The notes under the pieces were generated by a model that was not told where the DNA came from, searched no databases, and saw only the letters and a list, made by a program, of their open reading frames with translations. From the NCBI GenBank assembly GCA_016929905.1, contig JAFGHX010000374.1, positions 60,778 to 124,777 on the forward strand: 64,000 nucleotides of DNA. Reading direction: 5' to 3'. Shown piece after piece: positions 48,912 to 58,071 of the stretch (positions are counted from its first letter, which is position 1; the number at the start of each line of letters is the position of its first letter). The DNA comes from Kiritimatiellia bacterium (GTDB taxonomy: Bacteria > Verrucomicrobiota > Kiritimatiellia > JAFGHX01). A program made the translations under genes and the position numbers.

Positions 48912-50150
48912 TCAGGCTTGCCGGGCCGGCTTCAGGCGAATCACGCCCGGGTCCAGGCCGGCGGCCCGCAACGCGTTGTCCCAGGAGCGGAAGAAGGCCT
49001 GTGCGTGGCGCAACAGGGCGATGTCCGCCGCCGTTCCGACCGCCACGGCGCGGTAGTTCAGCGGCTGCTTCTTCCGGCGCCTGGCCCGGATCCCCGCCAC
49101 GACGGCGGCCCGGGTCGGATACCGGACTGTCCGCGGGAGCCGGATGCATGCCGGCTCGACACCGGCGTCCCGCGCGGCCCTGGCCCAGGCCTTGCGGTAC
49201 AGGCACACGATTTCGGGCTGGAACCGCCGGCGCAGGTTTCGGATCGCGCGCTCGCGCACGGCGCCGCTGGTGCGGGCGGTGCGGCGGATCGCGGCGAGGA
49301 GCCGCTGCCTGTCGCGCTCGGTGAACCGGCGTCGTTTCGCCACCCGTTGCGCCTGCGGGTTGAAGCCCGCCGCGCGAAGCGCCCCGTCGTGCGCGCCGTA
49401 CAGGCGCTGGATCGCGGACCACAGCCGGCTGTCCTCGCTCTTGACCGCCTGGAAATTCAGGCTTCGCCCGGCCGCCTTGCGCTGTCGCAGTTTCCGCAGC
49501 ACCCGCTGGCGCGTCCAGTCCTGCCGCACCGCGATCAGCCGAATGTCGTCGGGCGTCAGTCCGGCGCGCGCGAGCGTCTCATCCCACGAGCCGAAATACT
49601 TCAGCCCGACATTGATGAGGCCGGGTTCGTTGGCCAGCACATGGTCGTAGTTCAGGGGGCATCCGCGCCGGAACAGTTCGGCCACGCGGTCCAACGCGTA
49701 TTCCGGGGTCCAGACGGGCTCCCAGTGCCCGATCAGCCGTTTGGCCGGGACCCGCCCGCGCAGGTGGTTGCGGCCGAAGTAGTGGGCGCGGAGCTGCTCG
49801 GACAGGATGGGCGCGCCCGGGAATTCGCGGCGGTAGTCCGGCGCGATCGGCGCCTCGTAGCCGTGCGCTTTGCTCAGGTGCCCGGAAAGCGAGCTGAACA
49901 CCTTGCCGCAGACCCGGCAGACGACATGGTCCTGCAAGTCCACCCGTACGTTCGAATAGCGGATGCCGGCGCTGTGCAGCGCCCGGCGCCAGCCCCAGAA
50001 CGGCCGCACGGCATAGGCGGCATAGAGCAGGCCGGGATCGCTGCGCTTGACCGCCGAAATGTTCAGCGGCTCGCCGGCGTGATAGCGGCGCCGGATCCGC
50101 TCCACCACGCGGCGCTGCTCCCCGCTCAGTTGTGCCCGTGCGTTCTGCAT
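48912..50150 (-). CDS. HNH-repeat protein with MucR-like zinc finger
   Basis: This 412-residue basic protein consists of about five modules of about 50 residues (13-63, 150-198, 214-263, 280-330, 346-399), each ending like FGSWDETLARAGL. That resembles the homing-endonuclease-associated HNH_repeat. Between modules 1 and 2 is a zinc-finger-like CRVCGKVFSSLSGHLSKAHG (Cys78, Cys81, His91, His96). No nuclease motif is visible, so it may be a DNA-binding protein only. It lies alone between the antiporter and a repeat-rich gap. Confidence 0.68.
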   Translation of the reverse strand: MQNARAQLSGEQRRVVERIRRRYHAGEPLNISAVKRSDPGLLYAAYAVRPFWGWRRALHSAGIRYSNVRVDLQDHVVCRVCGKVFSSLSGHLSKAHGYEAPIAPDYRREFPGAPILSEQLRAHYFGRNHLRGRVPAKRLIGHWEPVWTPEYALDRVAELFRRGCPLNYDHVLANEPGLINVGLKYFGSWDETLARAGLTPDDIRLIAVRQDWTRQRVLRKLRQRKAAGRSLNFQAVKSEDSRLWSAIQRLYGAHDGALRAAGFNPQAQRVAKRRRFTERDRQRLLAAIRRTARTSGAVRERAIRNLRRRFQPEIVCLYRKAWARAARDAGVEPACIRLPRTVRYPTRAAVVAGIRARRRKKQPLNYRAVAVGTAADIALLRHAQAFFRSWDNALRAAGLDPGVIRLKPARQA

Positions 50151-50265
50151 GAGACGAGTGTCCTCGACCGGCGCGCATTATGGGGGGCGCTCGTTCGCTT
50201 TTCAAACGATTTGTCTCTGCGGCCCCGGTCCCGTGCCCGATTCGGAGGCAGTCCGAGAAGGCGCG

Positions 50266-50451
50266 AACCGCGAATGGACGCGAATGAACGCGAACGTCGC
50301 AGACGCGCCTGTGGCGTGAACGCACGTGCGCACAACAGCGACATGGCTCTCGCGTATCCCCGTGCCGGCCGCAGCGAGAGATGGCCGGATCGTCGCCCGG
50401 TGTGCTCCTCCCCCTTGGTCCATTCGCGTCCATTCGCGTTCATTCGCGGTT
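50266..50451. repeat. inverted repeat of CGCGAATG-type words (copy 2)
   Basis: The left arm (50266-50296) and right arm (50421-50451) match 28 of 31 bases in inverse orientation. The arms are nearly identical to the arms at 2535-2568, so the family is dispersed across at least 48 kb. Confidence 0.75.
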
Positions 50452-50500
50452 CTCCCGCTCCCCTGGCAACCGACGCATCGCCCAAACGACGCGTGTGGGG

Positions 50501-50529
50501 TTGACATTTCCGGTGTATGTTGATATGTT
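50501..50529 (+). promoter_or_regulatory. sigma-70-type promoter of the GntR/LacI regulator
   Basis: TTGACA and TATGTT are separated by 17 bases, with a leader of about 20 bases before the ATG at 50556. Confidence 0.65.
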
Positions 50530-50555
50530 ATTAGCAAACAATTCCAAAACAACCT

Positions 50556-51764
50556 ATGACGAAGACCGAACAGGTGGTGTTGGCGGTGGCGCGGCGGCTG
50601 CTGGAGCGGGCGCCGGAGCCGGGCGAGCGGCTCCCGACGCTGCGGGAGGTGGCGGCGGAGCAGCGGGTATCGATATTCGTGGCGCGTTCGGCGATGGAGA
50701 CGTTGGCGGAGGCGGGCATCATCGAGGCGCGCTGGGGTGACGGCTGCTACGTGAAGGAGGTGCCGGGCGGGAAGCTGCGTGCGATCGTGGCCGAGCTGGG
50801 CAGGCGGGGCGCGCAGAGCGCGCGCCGCATGCGCGGGGTTGCCAACGCGAAGGTGCGCGTGGAGCTGGCGGCGACGATCATCCACGAAGGCAGTGCGGCG
50901 TTCTACGGGCAGTACGTGCAGGCCGTTGAGCGGGTGCTGCGCCGCGCGGGCGTGCATTGCCTGCTGAAGTACTCCGAGTATTCCGAGGCGCTCGAGAGCG
51001 ACCATGTGCGTCTTCTGCTGAACGATCACATCGTCAACGGCTTCATCATCGATCCGATCAGCCGGCGCCGGGCGCCGGGCTATCTGCCCGACCTGAAGCG
51101 GGCTCGGGTTCCGGCCGTGTTCATCGGCGACCTGCAGTTCGAAGACGAGCGGGACTACGACAACTTGCGCTGCGACAACCGGGCGGGCATGTCGGGGCTG
51201 ATGGCGCACGTGCTGGGGCTCGGCCACCGCGAGGTTCTGTACTGCGATCATCCCGGCTCGGGCGGGCTGGCGAGCCAGACGCGCTACGCGGTGTACCGCG
51301 AGGCGATGACCGCGCGCGCGTTCCGCGTGCGCGACCCTTTCCCGATACCGGGTAACGCGGCTGTCGACGCTGTACGGGCGGAGGCGTTGCGGGAGCATTT
51401 CACGCGCGGCGGCGGGCGGCCGACGGCGATCGTGTGTTTCAACGACGTCTACGCCCTGCAGTGCATGCGCGCGCTCGCGCTGCTGGGCCTGCGGGTCCCG
51501 CAGGACATCTCGGTTTGCGGCTACGACGACCGCGAGATGGTGGAGAGCATGAATCCCGCGCTGACCACCGTGCGCTACCCCAGGGAGCAGATCGGCGAAG
51601 AGGCGGCGCGCCGGCTGCTGGGCAAGGTGTCGGGCGACATCCCGTTCGACGAATACCGGCAGATCGAGGTCAAGCCCGCCCTCGTCGTGCGTGAGACGAC
51701 GGCGGCACCGCCTGCCAGGGCGCGCCGCACCGCGGCCGCCCGGCGCGGGACCCAGCGGGGGTGA
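50556..51764 (+). CDS. GntR-headed LacI-type sugar-responsive transcription regulator
   Basis: This 402-residue protein has a GntR winged helix (LPTLREVAAEQRVSIFVARSAMETLAEAGII) and a periplasmic-binding-protein-like sensor (FNDVYALQCMRALALLGLRVPQDISVCGYDD). The architecture is frequent in Lentisphaerae-like bacteria. It lies just upstream of the GH2 gene and probably controls it in response to a sugar. Confidence 0.88.
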   Translation: MTKTEQVVLAVARRLLERAPEPGERLPTLREVAAEQRVSIFVARSAMETLAEAGIIEARWGDGCYVKEVPGGKLRAIVAELGRRGAQSARRMRGVANAKVRVELAATIIHEGSAAFYGQYVQAVERVLRRAGVHCLLKYSEYSEALESDHVRLLLNDHIVNGFIIDPISRRRAPGYLPDLKRARVPAVFIGDLQFEDERDYDNLRCDNRAGMSGLMAHVLGLGHREVLYCDHPGSGGLASQTRYAVYREAMTARAFRVRDPFPIPGNAAVDAVRAEALREHFTRGGGRPTAIVCFNDVYALQCMRALALLGLRVPQDISVCGYDDREMVESMNPALTTVRYPREQIGEEAARRLLGKVSGDIPFDEYRQIEVKPALVVRETTAAPPARARRTAAARRGTQRG

Positions 51765-51771
51765 GGCGCCG

Positions 51772-51824
51772 GTCGTCAGGTGTCGGGTTTCACGTTTCGG
51801 GTGTCAGGTGTCAGGTGTTGGCGT
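51772..51824. repeat. GTGTCAGG-word repeat
   Basis: Degenerate tandem copies of GTGTCAGG/GTGTCGGG/CACGTTTC words lie just after the regulator stop. Confidence 0.5.
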
Positions 51825-52017
51825 GCCGGGAGCTGCGGCGGCTGCCGCTGCAGGAGCGCGACCGAAGCAACCGGCGGAACCGAACCTGGACCGTGCCGCC
51901 GCCCGATGTTCGATCGAACGCGCTTGTCGAATGCGACGGGCCCGGACGCAGGGGCTCGCGTGTCAAGACTTCCCGAAGTGTGCCCCGGCCGTCTTTCGTG
52001 CATAAGGAGACGTTCTC

Positions 52018-55000
52018 ATGAAGCACGTATGGAGTCATCTGTTTGCCGTGGTCCTGTTGGTGCCGGCGGCGGACGCCGCCGTCCGCCGCATTCCGGCCGA
52101 GGAGCAGGAGGCGTACGTAGCGGCGCATCTGGCCTTGCCGCGGCACTACGACATTTTCTGGGGCAAGAAGGACCGGCAGCATCTGACCGGGCTGTGGAAG
52201 CTGGACATCGCCTGGAACTACCTGACCCGGGACTGGGTGCAAGCCAACATGACGCGTGAGCCGAAGGGCACCCGCCTGAACAGCGGGGTAACGCCGCCTT
52301 ACGAAGAGATTGCGCCGTCGCGGCAGCACCTGGCTATCGGCGCGGACGTCTCCGCGTGGGCGGATGTGCTGGTGCCGGGCTCGTGGCACGGCGCGATTAC
52401 GGAGGACAAGCAGGCGTATCGGACAGGGCGCAAGGTGTACGCCTTCGGCGGGGTGGGCTTCTACCGCAAGACGTTCGCGGTGCCCGCCGGCAAGACGGGC
52501 AGCCGTGTGATGCTGCATTTCGACAGTGTGGACACCGAATGCGTCGTGTGGGTGAACGGGCGCGAGGTAGGCCGGCACCGCAACTGGCGGCACCAGGGTT
52601 CCGAGCGCGTGCCGGGCGCCTACATGGACGGGTTCGACCTGGAGATCACCGAGGCGGTGACATTCGGGCAGGAGAACCTGCTCACCGTGCGGGTCTACGA
52701 TACCGGCGTGCCGTTCCCGTGGGATTCGCCGGATCCGGCCGGGATCACGGGGTTCGTCTGGCTCGAGTACTTCCCGCCGCAGTTCTTCGAGGAGGTCATG
52801 GTGAGCGCCCCGTACGGGGCGGGCCGGGTGCGGGTGGCGGCCCGGCCGGCGCCGGGCCCGGCGCCGGCGGGTTCCGTGCGGGTGGAGATCAAGCCGTGGG
52901 GATCGGACGATTACCGGTTCCCGGGCGCGAGCGGGGCGTCGTGGGCGGCGCAGGCCGCGCTCAGCGCGCCGGACGCGGAGGGTTGGCAGCACGTCGAGAT
53001 CGAGACGCCTGGCATTCTCGCCTGGGACGTCTGGCAGCCGAACCTGTACGAGCTGCGTATCCTGGACGGGACCGGCCGGCTCATGGGCCTGGAGCGGTTT
53101 GGCGTGCGCACGTTCGAGGCGCGCGGCCGCAAGTTCTATCTCAACGACCGGCCGGTCTATCTCTTCGGCAAGAACACGGGCGATATCATCGAGACGCACG
53201 GCGCGGCCGACAACCGCGACAACATCGCCCGTGCCGAGCTGCGCGCGAAGCGCGCGCAGAACTTCACCTCGCAGCGCGTCCACACGGGCCCGGTCCCGCG
53301 GCTGGCCTACCAGCTCTGCGACGAGATCGGGCTCATGGTGCGCGACGAATGGACGCCCGCCCCGCTCAAGCCGCTGCCGCCCGAGCTGCAGCTGGTCGAC
53401 TATCTCGGCACGCACGACGTCTCGGCCAGTTTCACGCCGGACCGCAAGGCGTTCCTGCCCGATCTGCAGCTTCGGCTCAAGCGCTGGATCCGCTATCACC
53501 ACAACTGTCCCAGCGTGATCACGTGGAGCGCGGGCAACGAGATGGCGGCGGGCGACGCGAACGTGCGGCTCTACATCACGTTGCTGCACGATTTCCTCGA
53601 GGAACACGACCCGCAGCGGCGGCCCTACACGCCCTCCTCCGGGTTGCACTGGGGGATGGGCGACCCGGAACTGCGGAACAAGCCGCTGCCGGCCTCCTAC
53701 CTGGACTATCACAACTACCAGATGATCTACACCCGCTGGATCAACGGTGCGCGGGACATGAATAAGGAAGTCGACGACCTGGACAGGATCTACGGCGGGA
53801 TCACCGTGCCGGTCGTGAACGGCGAGTGGCTCGCGCACGGCGGGCTGGACCACAGGCTGTGCGTGCTGGCGCGTGAGACGTTCGACGCGGCCGGTGAGCT
53901 GACGCCGGCGGCGTATGTGAAGCTGATCGGCGATCTCAAGGCGCGGCGCGAGCCGTACGGGCATCACCGCGTGGCCCGCGAGTTCTGCGCGCGGCTGGCG
54001 ACCGGCGGCGTACGCGCGGGCCGCAGCTACCGCGACGACGCCGAGGCACGTGCGCGCTATTACCACCGCGCCGTCGAGTTGTTCCGCCGCGATTGCCCGC
54101 GCGAGGTGGGCTACTCCATTCACGGCTGGGGGCCGTGGGTGCAGCTGCAGGTGGACGAACAGCGCGGGCGCCGCCAGGGCGAGTTCGGCGGGCCGGAATA
54201 CGACGCGTTGAAAATGGCGCAGCAGCCGCTGATCGCCATCCCCGATTTCTGGGACCGGCACGTGCTGGCCGGCGAGCCGCTCGCTTTCGCGGTCCACGTC
54301 ATCAACTGGTCGAACGCCGATTTCGAGGGCGCGCTCGAACTGCGGCTGGCGGCCGGCGCGGCGGACGCGGCGGCGGCCCAGACGGTCGGCGTCGGGCGGC
54401 TCCCCATCTCCGGGCGCAAGGTCGTTGACCTCTCGCTGCCCATCGGCGCCGGTATCCCGCCCGGCGAATACAGTCTGACGCTCGACCTGGTTCACGACGG
54501 CCGGCGGCTCAGCCGCAATGTGCACCGTGTGCTCGTGCGCAGCCCGTCGGAATTCCCGCCGCTCGCCACGCGCTGGCCGGTCGGTCTCTACGAGCCGCTC
54601 GAGGGGCCGGACACGGTTGCGGGCATGCTCTCGGCATTCGGCGTGCCGTACAAGCGGGTCGAGGATCTCGATCGGTTGAACGGGTGCCGGGTCCTGGTAC
54701 TTGGCCGCGACAGTCTCGACGCGCGCGTCTCGCGCGCCGCGCGCCGGCTGCGCGCGTTTATCGAGGGCGGCGGCCGGCTGATCGTGTTTGGGCAGTCGTC
54801 GGCGGCCCAGCTTCCGTGGGCGCCGGCCCTGCACTATGAGAATTGCGGGTCCGTCCCGAACGCGGACCCGATCCCGCTGGCGCACCCGGTCTTCCGCGGC
54901 ATGGCGCCGCGCGATTTCGAGGACTGGGGCCCGAACCACGTCGTGTATTCCGGCTGGGTCCAGCCGCTCGGCCCGAACGTGCTGGCCGGCGGCGGCACGC

Positions 55001-55833
55001 CGCGCACGGGCTACGCACACACCGACGCGGCGGATTTCGGGATGACGGTCGCCGAATTCCGGCTCGGCAACGGCGCCTGCCTGCTCTCGCAGCTGCGGAT
55101 CAGCGAGAACTACCGCCGCGACAGCGCGGCGCGCGCGGCCGGTTACAACATCCTGCGCTACGTGCTGAGCGACCCGAGCAAGACCGCACACATCCCGCTG
55201 CTGGCCGGCGACACCGGCGAGGTGTCCGACCAGCCGATCATCAGCCGCGACGAGGTCGGGTTCGTCAACTTCGCCAAAGTCTCGAACCGCACGCTCATCG
55301 ACCACGACGGCAGCGGGTTCATGGGGTTGCGCGAAGGGCTCGACGACCTGTCGAGCGGGGTGAAGCTGTTCGGGAACGTGCCGTGCGTGATCAAGCACGG
55401 CAAGTGCCTGGTGCTCGGCTCCACGCCGGCCCAGGCGAAAGCGTTCCCCCCGGAGCGCAAGGAGGTCGGTGTCTGGAATGCGTACCGGCGCCTGTTCTTC
55501 CTGCACACGGCCACTTACGTCAAGGCGCAGGACGGCGAGGAGCTGATGCGGTACGTGATCCACCTGCAGACGCACAAGGAGCCGCTCACGTTCGTGGCGA
55601 AGCACAACGTCGATATCGCCGATTGGCACAAGCCGACTTCGCACGAGAACGCGACAGTCGCCTGGCGTTCGGCCAAGGGCAAAGGCGTCTATCTCGCGCA
55701 ATGGGAGAACCCGTACCCGGACGACAAGATCCGGAGCATCGACATCATCGCGGGCCAGAAGGCCTACGTGGCGGTGCTCGGCATCACCGGCCTGCTGACT
55801 GAGCCGGTCGCCCGTGCGGCACAGGCGGAGTAG
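52018..55833 (+). CDS. secreted GH2-type glycoside hydrolase, multidomain
   Basis: This 1271-residue protein has a signal peptide (MKHVWSHLFAVVLLVPAADA). A GH2 sugar-binding domain with FYRKTFAVP and VNGREVGRHRNW is at about 130-245, and an immunoglobulin-like domain follows. The TIM barrel has WSAGNEM (acid/base Glu508) and VVNGEW (nucleophile candidate Glu603). A glutamine-amidotransferase-like domain is at about 860-1050 and a beta-rich C-terminus follows. The substrate is unknown. It lies behind AAGGAG and downstream of the sugar regulator. Confidence 0.82.
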   Translation: MKHVWSHLFAVVLLVPAADAAVRRIPAEEQEAYVAAHLALPRHYDIFWGKKDRQHLTGLWKLDIAWNYLTRDWVQANMTREPKGTRLNSGVTPPYEEIAPSRQHLAIGADVSAWADVLVPGSWHGAITEDKQAYRTGRKVYAFGGVGFYRKTFAVPAGKTGSRVMLHFDSVDTECVVWVNGREVGRHRNWRHQGSERVPGAYMDGFDLEITEAVTFGQENLLTVRVYDTGVPFPWDSPDPAGITGFVWLEYFPPQFFEEVMVSAPYGAGRVRVAARPAPGPAPAGSVRVEIKPWGSDDYRFPGASGASWAAQAALSAPDAEGWQHVEIETPGILAWDVWQPNLYELRILDGTGRLMGLERFGVRTFEARGRKFYLNDRPVYLFGKNTGDIIETHGAADNRDNIARAELRAKRAQNFTSQRVHTGPVPRLAYQLCDEIGLMVRDEWTPAPLKPLPPELQLVDYLGTHDVSASFTPDRKAFLPDLQLRLKRWIRYHHNCPSVITWSAGNEMAAGDANVRLYITLLHDFLEEHDPQRRPYTPSSGLHWGMGDPELRNKPLPASYLDYHNYQMIYTRWINGARDMNKEVDDLDRIYGGITVPVVNGEWLAHGGLDHRLCVLARETFDAAGELTPAAYVKLIGDLKARREPYGHHRVAREFCARLATGGVRAGRSYRDDAEARARYYHRAVELFRRDCPREVGYSIHGWGPWVQLQVDEQRGRRQGEFGGPEYDALKMAQQPLIAIPDFWDRHVLAGEPLAFAVHVINWSNADFEGALELRLAAGAADAAAAQTVGVGRLPISGRKVVDLSLPIGAGIPPGEYSLTLDLVHDGRRLSRNVHRVLVRSPSEFPPLATRWPVGLYEPLEGPDTVAGMLSAFGVPYKRVEDLDRLNGCRVLVLGRDSLDARVSRAARRLRAFIEGGGRLIVFGQSSAAQLPWAPALHYENCGSVPNADPIPLAHPVFRGMAPRDFEDWGPNHVVYSGWVQPLGPNVLAGGGTPRTGYAHTDAADFGMTVAEFRLGNGACLLSQLRISENYRRDSAARAAGYNILRYVLSDPSKTAHIPLLAGDTGEVSDQPIISRDEVGFVNFAKVSNRTLIDHDGSGFMGLREGLDDLSSGVKLFGNVPCVIKHGKCLVLGSTPAQAKAFPPERKEVGVWNAYRRLFFLHTATYVKAQDGEELMRYVIHLQTHKEPLTFVAKHNVDIADWHKPTSHENATVAWRSAKGKGVYLAQWENPYPDDKIRSIDIIAGQKAYVAVLGITGLLTEPVARAAQAE

Positions 55834-55850
55834 GCTGCAACTCGGCGTGG

Positions 55851-55935
55851 GCGGCTCGCGAGGACGCTCACCCTCCAGTCGTGCGCCCAAGGGCAGGGAT
55901 GAGCCCGTTGGAGGGCGAGCGTCCTCGCGAGCCGC
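55851..55935. repeat. long inverted repeat between convergent genes
   Basis: Arms of 27 bases (55851-55877 and 55909-55935) match at 26 positions, with GGCTCGCGAGGACGCTC sequence. A 31-base loop separates them. It lies between the GH2 and glycosyltransferase ends and could stop transcription from both sides. Confidence 0.75.
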
Positions 55936-55987
55936 TTCTCGCAACAGTACGACGATGCGCGACCCCCGTCTTGACATTCCCCTTAGC

Positions 55988-56941
55988 TTAACGGTTACTG
56001 TTTTTCGGTTCTGATGAATGCGGGCCGTTGCCCTGGCAAGTCCGGCTACTCGCTGCGACCGGCATGGCGAGCCCGTCGCGGACGGCGCGGCGTGTGGTGC
56101 GGAGGAACCGGCCCGGGGTGCGCCAGTAGGCGCGCGCCTGCATGGGCAGGAACAGCAGCCGGTAGGCGGCCCGGAACCGCGGGCCGTACAGGCCGTGCTT
56201 GCGGGCGAGGTACAGCAGATTCCTGGCCTTGTAGTAGTGTTTCGTGAGGCCGGCGCCCGTGCTGCGGCTCACCTTGTGCACGAGCGCCGCCGCCTCACAC
56301 GCGGCGATGGCGGCGGCGCCGAGCCGCATGCACACGTCCAGGTCTTCGAAATACGCGAAGTAGGCGGGATCGAAGAAGGGGGTCGGCGCCGCCGCCAGGT
56401 CGACGAGCATGGCGGCGCCCGAGACAAACGGCACGGTCCGGCATCTTCCGGCGAGGAGCCGCGCCGGCCACGCCCCGGCGTGGAAGGTGAGGGCGAGGTT
56501 CGGGAAGAAGTACTCGCGTACGGCGGCCTGCCGCCTGCCGCGCGATTCGTTGAGCACACGCGGCGTCACAACGGTCGCGCGCTCGCGCTGCGCGCAGGCG
56601 AGCAGCCGGTCGAGCGTGTCCGGTTCTTCGATCACCGTGTCGTTGTTCAGAAGCAACGCGAACGCGGCGCCCCGCTCGCGCGCCCAGTCGAACCCGCGGT
56701 TCGCACCGCCGGCATACCCCGCGTTCTGCTCCAGCCGCAGGAACGTCGCGGTCCCATGCTTTCGCGTGAGGTCGCCGAGCGCGCCCGCCGGCGAGCCGTT
56801 GTCGACGACGAGGACGCCGTATGCCGGGCAGGCGAGCCGGGCGAGCGAGGCCAGGCACTGGTCCGTATCCTCCGGCCGGCCGAAATGCACGACGACGATC
56901 GCGACGCGGGGCTGGGCGGTGGTGTTGGTCTGCTCGGTCAT
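55988..56941 (-). CDS. family 2 glycosyltransferase
   Basis: This 317-residue protein has VAIVVVHFGRPEDTDQCL, VLVVDNGSPAG, NAGYAGGANRGFDWA, LLLNNDTVIEEP (DxD-like) and VSGAAMLVDL with DPAYFAYFEDLDVCMR. That is the rhamnosyl/galactosyltransferase-like GT2 pattern. It likely adds sugars to a surface polysaccharide. It follows the DUF4380 gene by about 50 bases. Confidence 0.88.
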   Translation of the reverse strand: MTEQTNTTAQPRVAIVVVHFGRPEDTDQCLASLARLACPAYGVLVVDNGSPAGALGDLTRKHGTATFLRLEQNAGYAGGANRGFDWARERGAAFALLLNNDTVIEEPDTLDRLLACAQRERATVVTPRVLNESRGRRQAAVREYFFPNLALTFHAGAWPARLLAGRCRTVPFVSGAAMLVDLAAAPTPFFDPAYFAYFEDLDVCMRLGAAAIAACEAAALVHKVSRSTGAGLTKHYYKARNLLYLARKHGLYGPRFRAAYRLLFLPMQARAYWRTPGRFLRTTRRAVRDGLAMPVAASSRTCQGNGPHSSEPKNSNR

Positions 56942-56990
56942 GGACTCGCCTTGTTTACGACAAAGAGTGGGACAAAGACTGTTCGGCGCG

Positions 56991-57893
56991 TTACTCCTGC
57001 GCGAGGGTGCGGACATGTCTGTCGAGGTCCGCTTCCGTCTCGCAGGCGGGGATGTCCTTGTGCAGCGTCCACCTCTCTTCGTGCGTGCTGGCCTCGCCGG
57101 GCGCCAGGCGCACGAGCGGGCCCAGGCTCTCGAGTTCGAGGATATCCTCGTTGGTAAACGTTTCGAAGTTTACGCCGCCGTCGGGATAGGCGGCCTGCTC
57201 GACGCGCCGGAAGGCTTTTGTGAAGAGGAAGCCGTCGAGCAGGTAGCCGATCCAGCCCTCGCGGTGCGCGAGGCCGAGCTTGGTCGGCGAGCGTTTGGGG
57301 TCCTGACGCAGGGTGATGTAGCGCGAGCCGAGCGTCCAGCGCGGGTCGCTGAAGTCGGTGTAACCCCAGAGGCTCCACTCCTGGTTGTGGGTGAGCCGCT
57401 CGGTGTGCGGGATCTTGGCCGGCAGCGGGATGACCGCCATGCCGCGTTTGGCCATCACGGTCAGCGCCCACACGGCCAGTTCGACCGGGTTGTCGCCCTC
57501 GTTCGTGAGCGTGTGGGAGACCGTCACGGTATTGGCGTCCGGTGCCAGCGCCACGCGCACGGTCTTGGCGACCCCAGTCACGGGCCCGGCCGGCTGCCGC
57601 GCCTCGATTCCGGCGCCCGCTTCCCGAATGTCGACGGGCACGTTGTCGAGTTCGTAGGACCACGGCTTGGCCTCGGGCGCGACCCAGAGCCGGTGCCCGC
57701 CGCGGATCATCCACTCCGCTTCGCCCGTGCCGCCCATCTGCCCGTCCAGTTCGCCGAGCACGTTTCGTGCGCCGATGAAGCCGAACCGGATCACGCGGGG
57801 GCCGACGTCCCGGGTGACGATCAGTTCCACCTCCCGGTTCGCGAGCCGCACGTTGTTCCGCCATCCGCCGTATTCAACAATTTCCAGAGCCAT
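56991..57893 (-). CDS. DUF4380-type galactose-mutarotase-like protein
   Basis: This 300-residue beta-sandwich protein has RVIRFGFIGARNVLGE, GGHRLWVAPE, YELDN and VSHTLTNEGDNPVELAVWAL, features of the DUF4380/aldose-epimerase-like fold. The start at 57893 has GGGAG six bases upstream. It probably recognises or isomerises a sugar. It neighbours xylulokinase. Confidence 0.8.
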   Translation of the reverse strand: MALEIVEYGGWRNNVRLANREVELIVTRDVGPRVIRFGFIGARNVLGELDGQMGGTGEAEWMIRGGHRLWVAPEAKPWSYELDNVPVDIREAGAGIEARQPAGPVTGVAKTVRVALAPDANTVTVSHTLTNEGDNPVELAVWALTVMAKRGMAVIPLPAKIPHTERLTHNQEWSLWGYTDFSDPRWTLGSRYITLRQDPKRSPTKLGLAHREGWIGYLLDGFLFTKAFRRVEQAAYPDGGVNFETFTNEDILELESLGPLVRLAPGEASTHEERWTLHKDIPACETEADLDRHVRTLAQE

Positions 57894-57947
57894 TGTCATC
57901 TCCCGGTGAACGACCTGTCTCCGTCTGCATGAGGGTCAACTGAAGAC

Positions 57948-58071
57948 GGAAGCATGGAAGTGTGGAAGGCTGGAAGTAATGCCTGCCAAGATCGCCGCCG
58001 ACGAGACCGTCGACACTCCACTCTTCCACTCTTCCACTCCTCCTCTCTTCCAATCTTCCACTCTTCCACTC
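57948..58071. repeat. inverted repeat of GGAAG words
   Basis: The left arm (57948-57976) has GGAAG/TGGAAG copies. The right arm (58018-58071) holds six CTTCCA words and overlaps the xylulokinase stop. Confidence 0.65.

Larger units (their letters stand above)
50151..50555. other. intergenic region with CGCGAATG inverted repeat and a promoter
   Basis: It contains the second copy of the CGCGAATG repeat (50266-50451) and the promoter at 50501-50529. No gene was found. Confidence 0.6.

Noticed and set aside
51811..55977. A 1388-codon open frame on the minus strand opposite the GH2 gene
   Set aside because: It is a shadow of the real gene in high-GC sequence; its translation is Arg/His/Val-rich without domains, while the plus strand shows a clear glycosidase.
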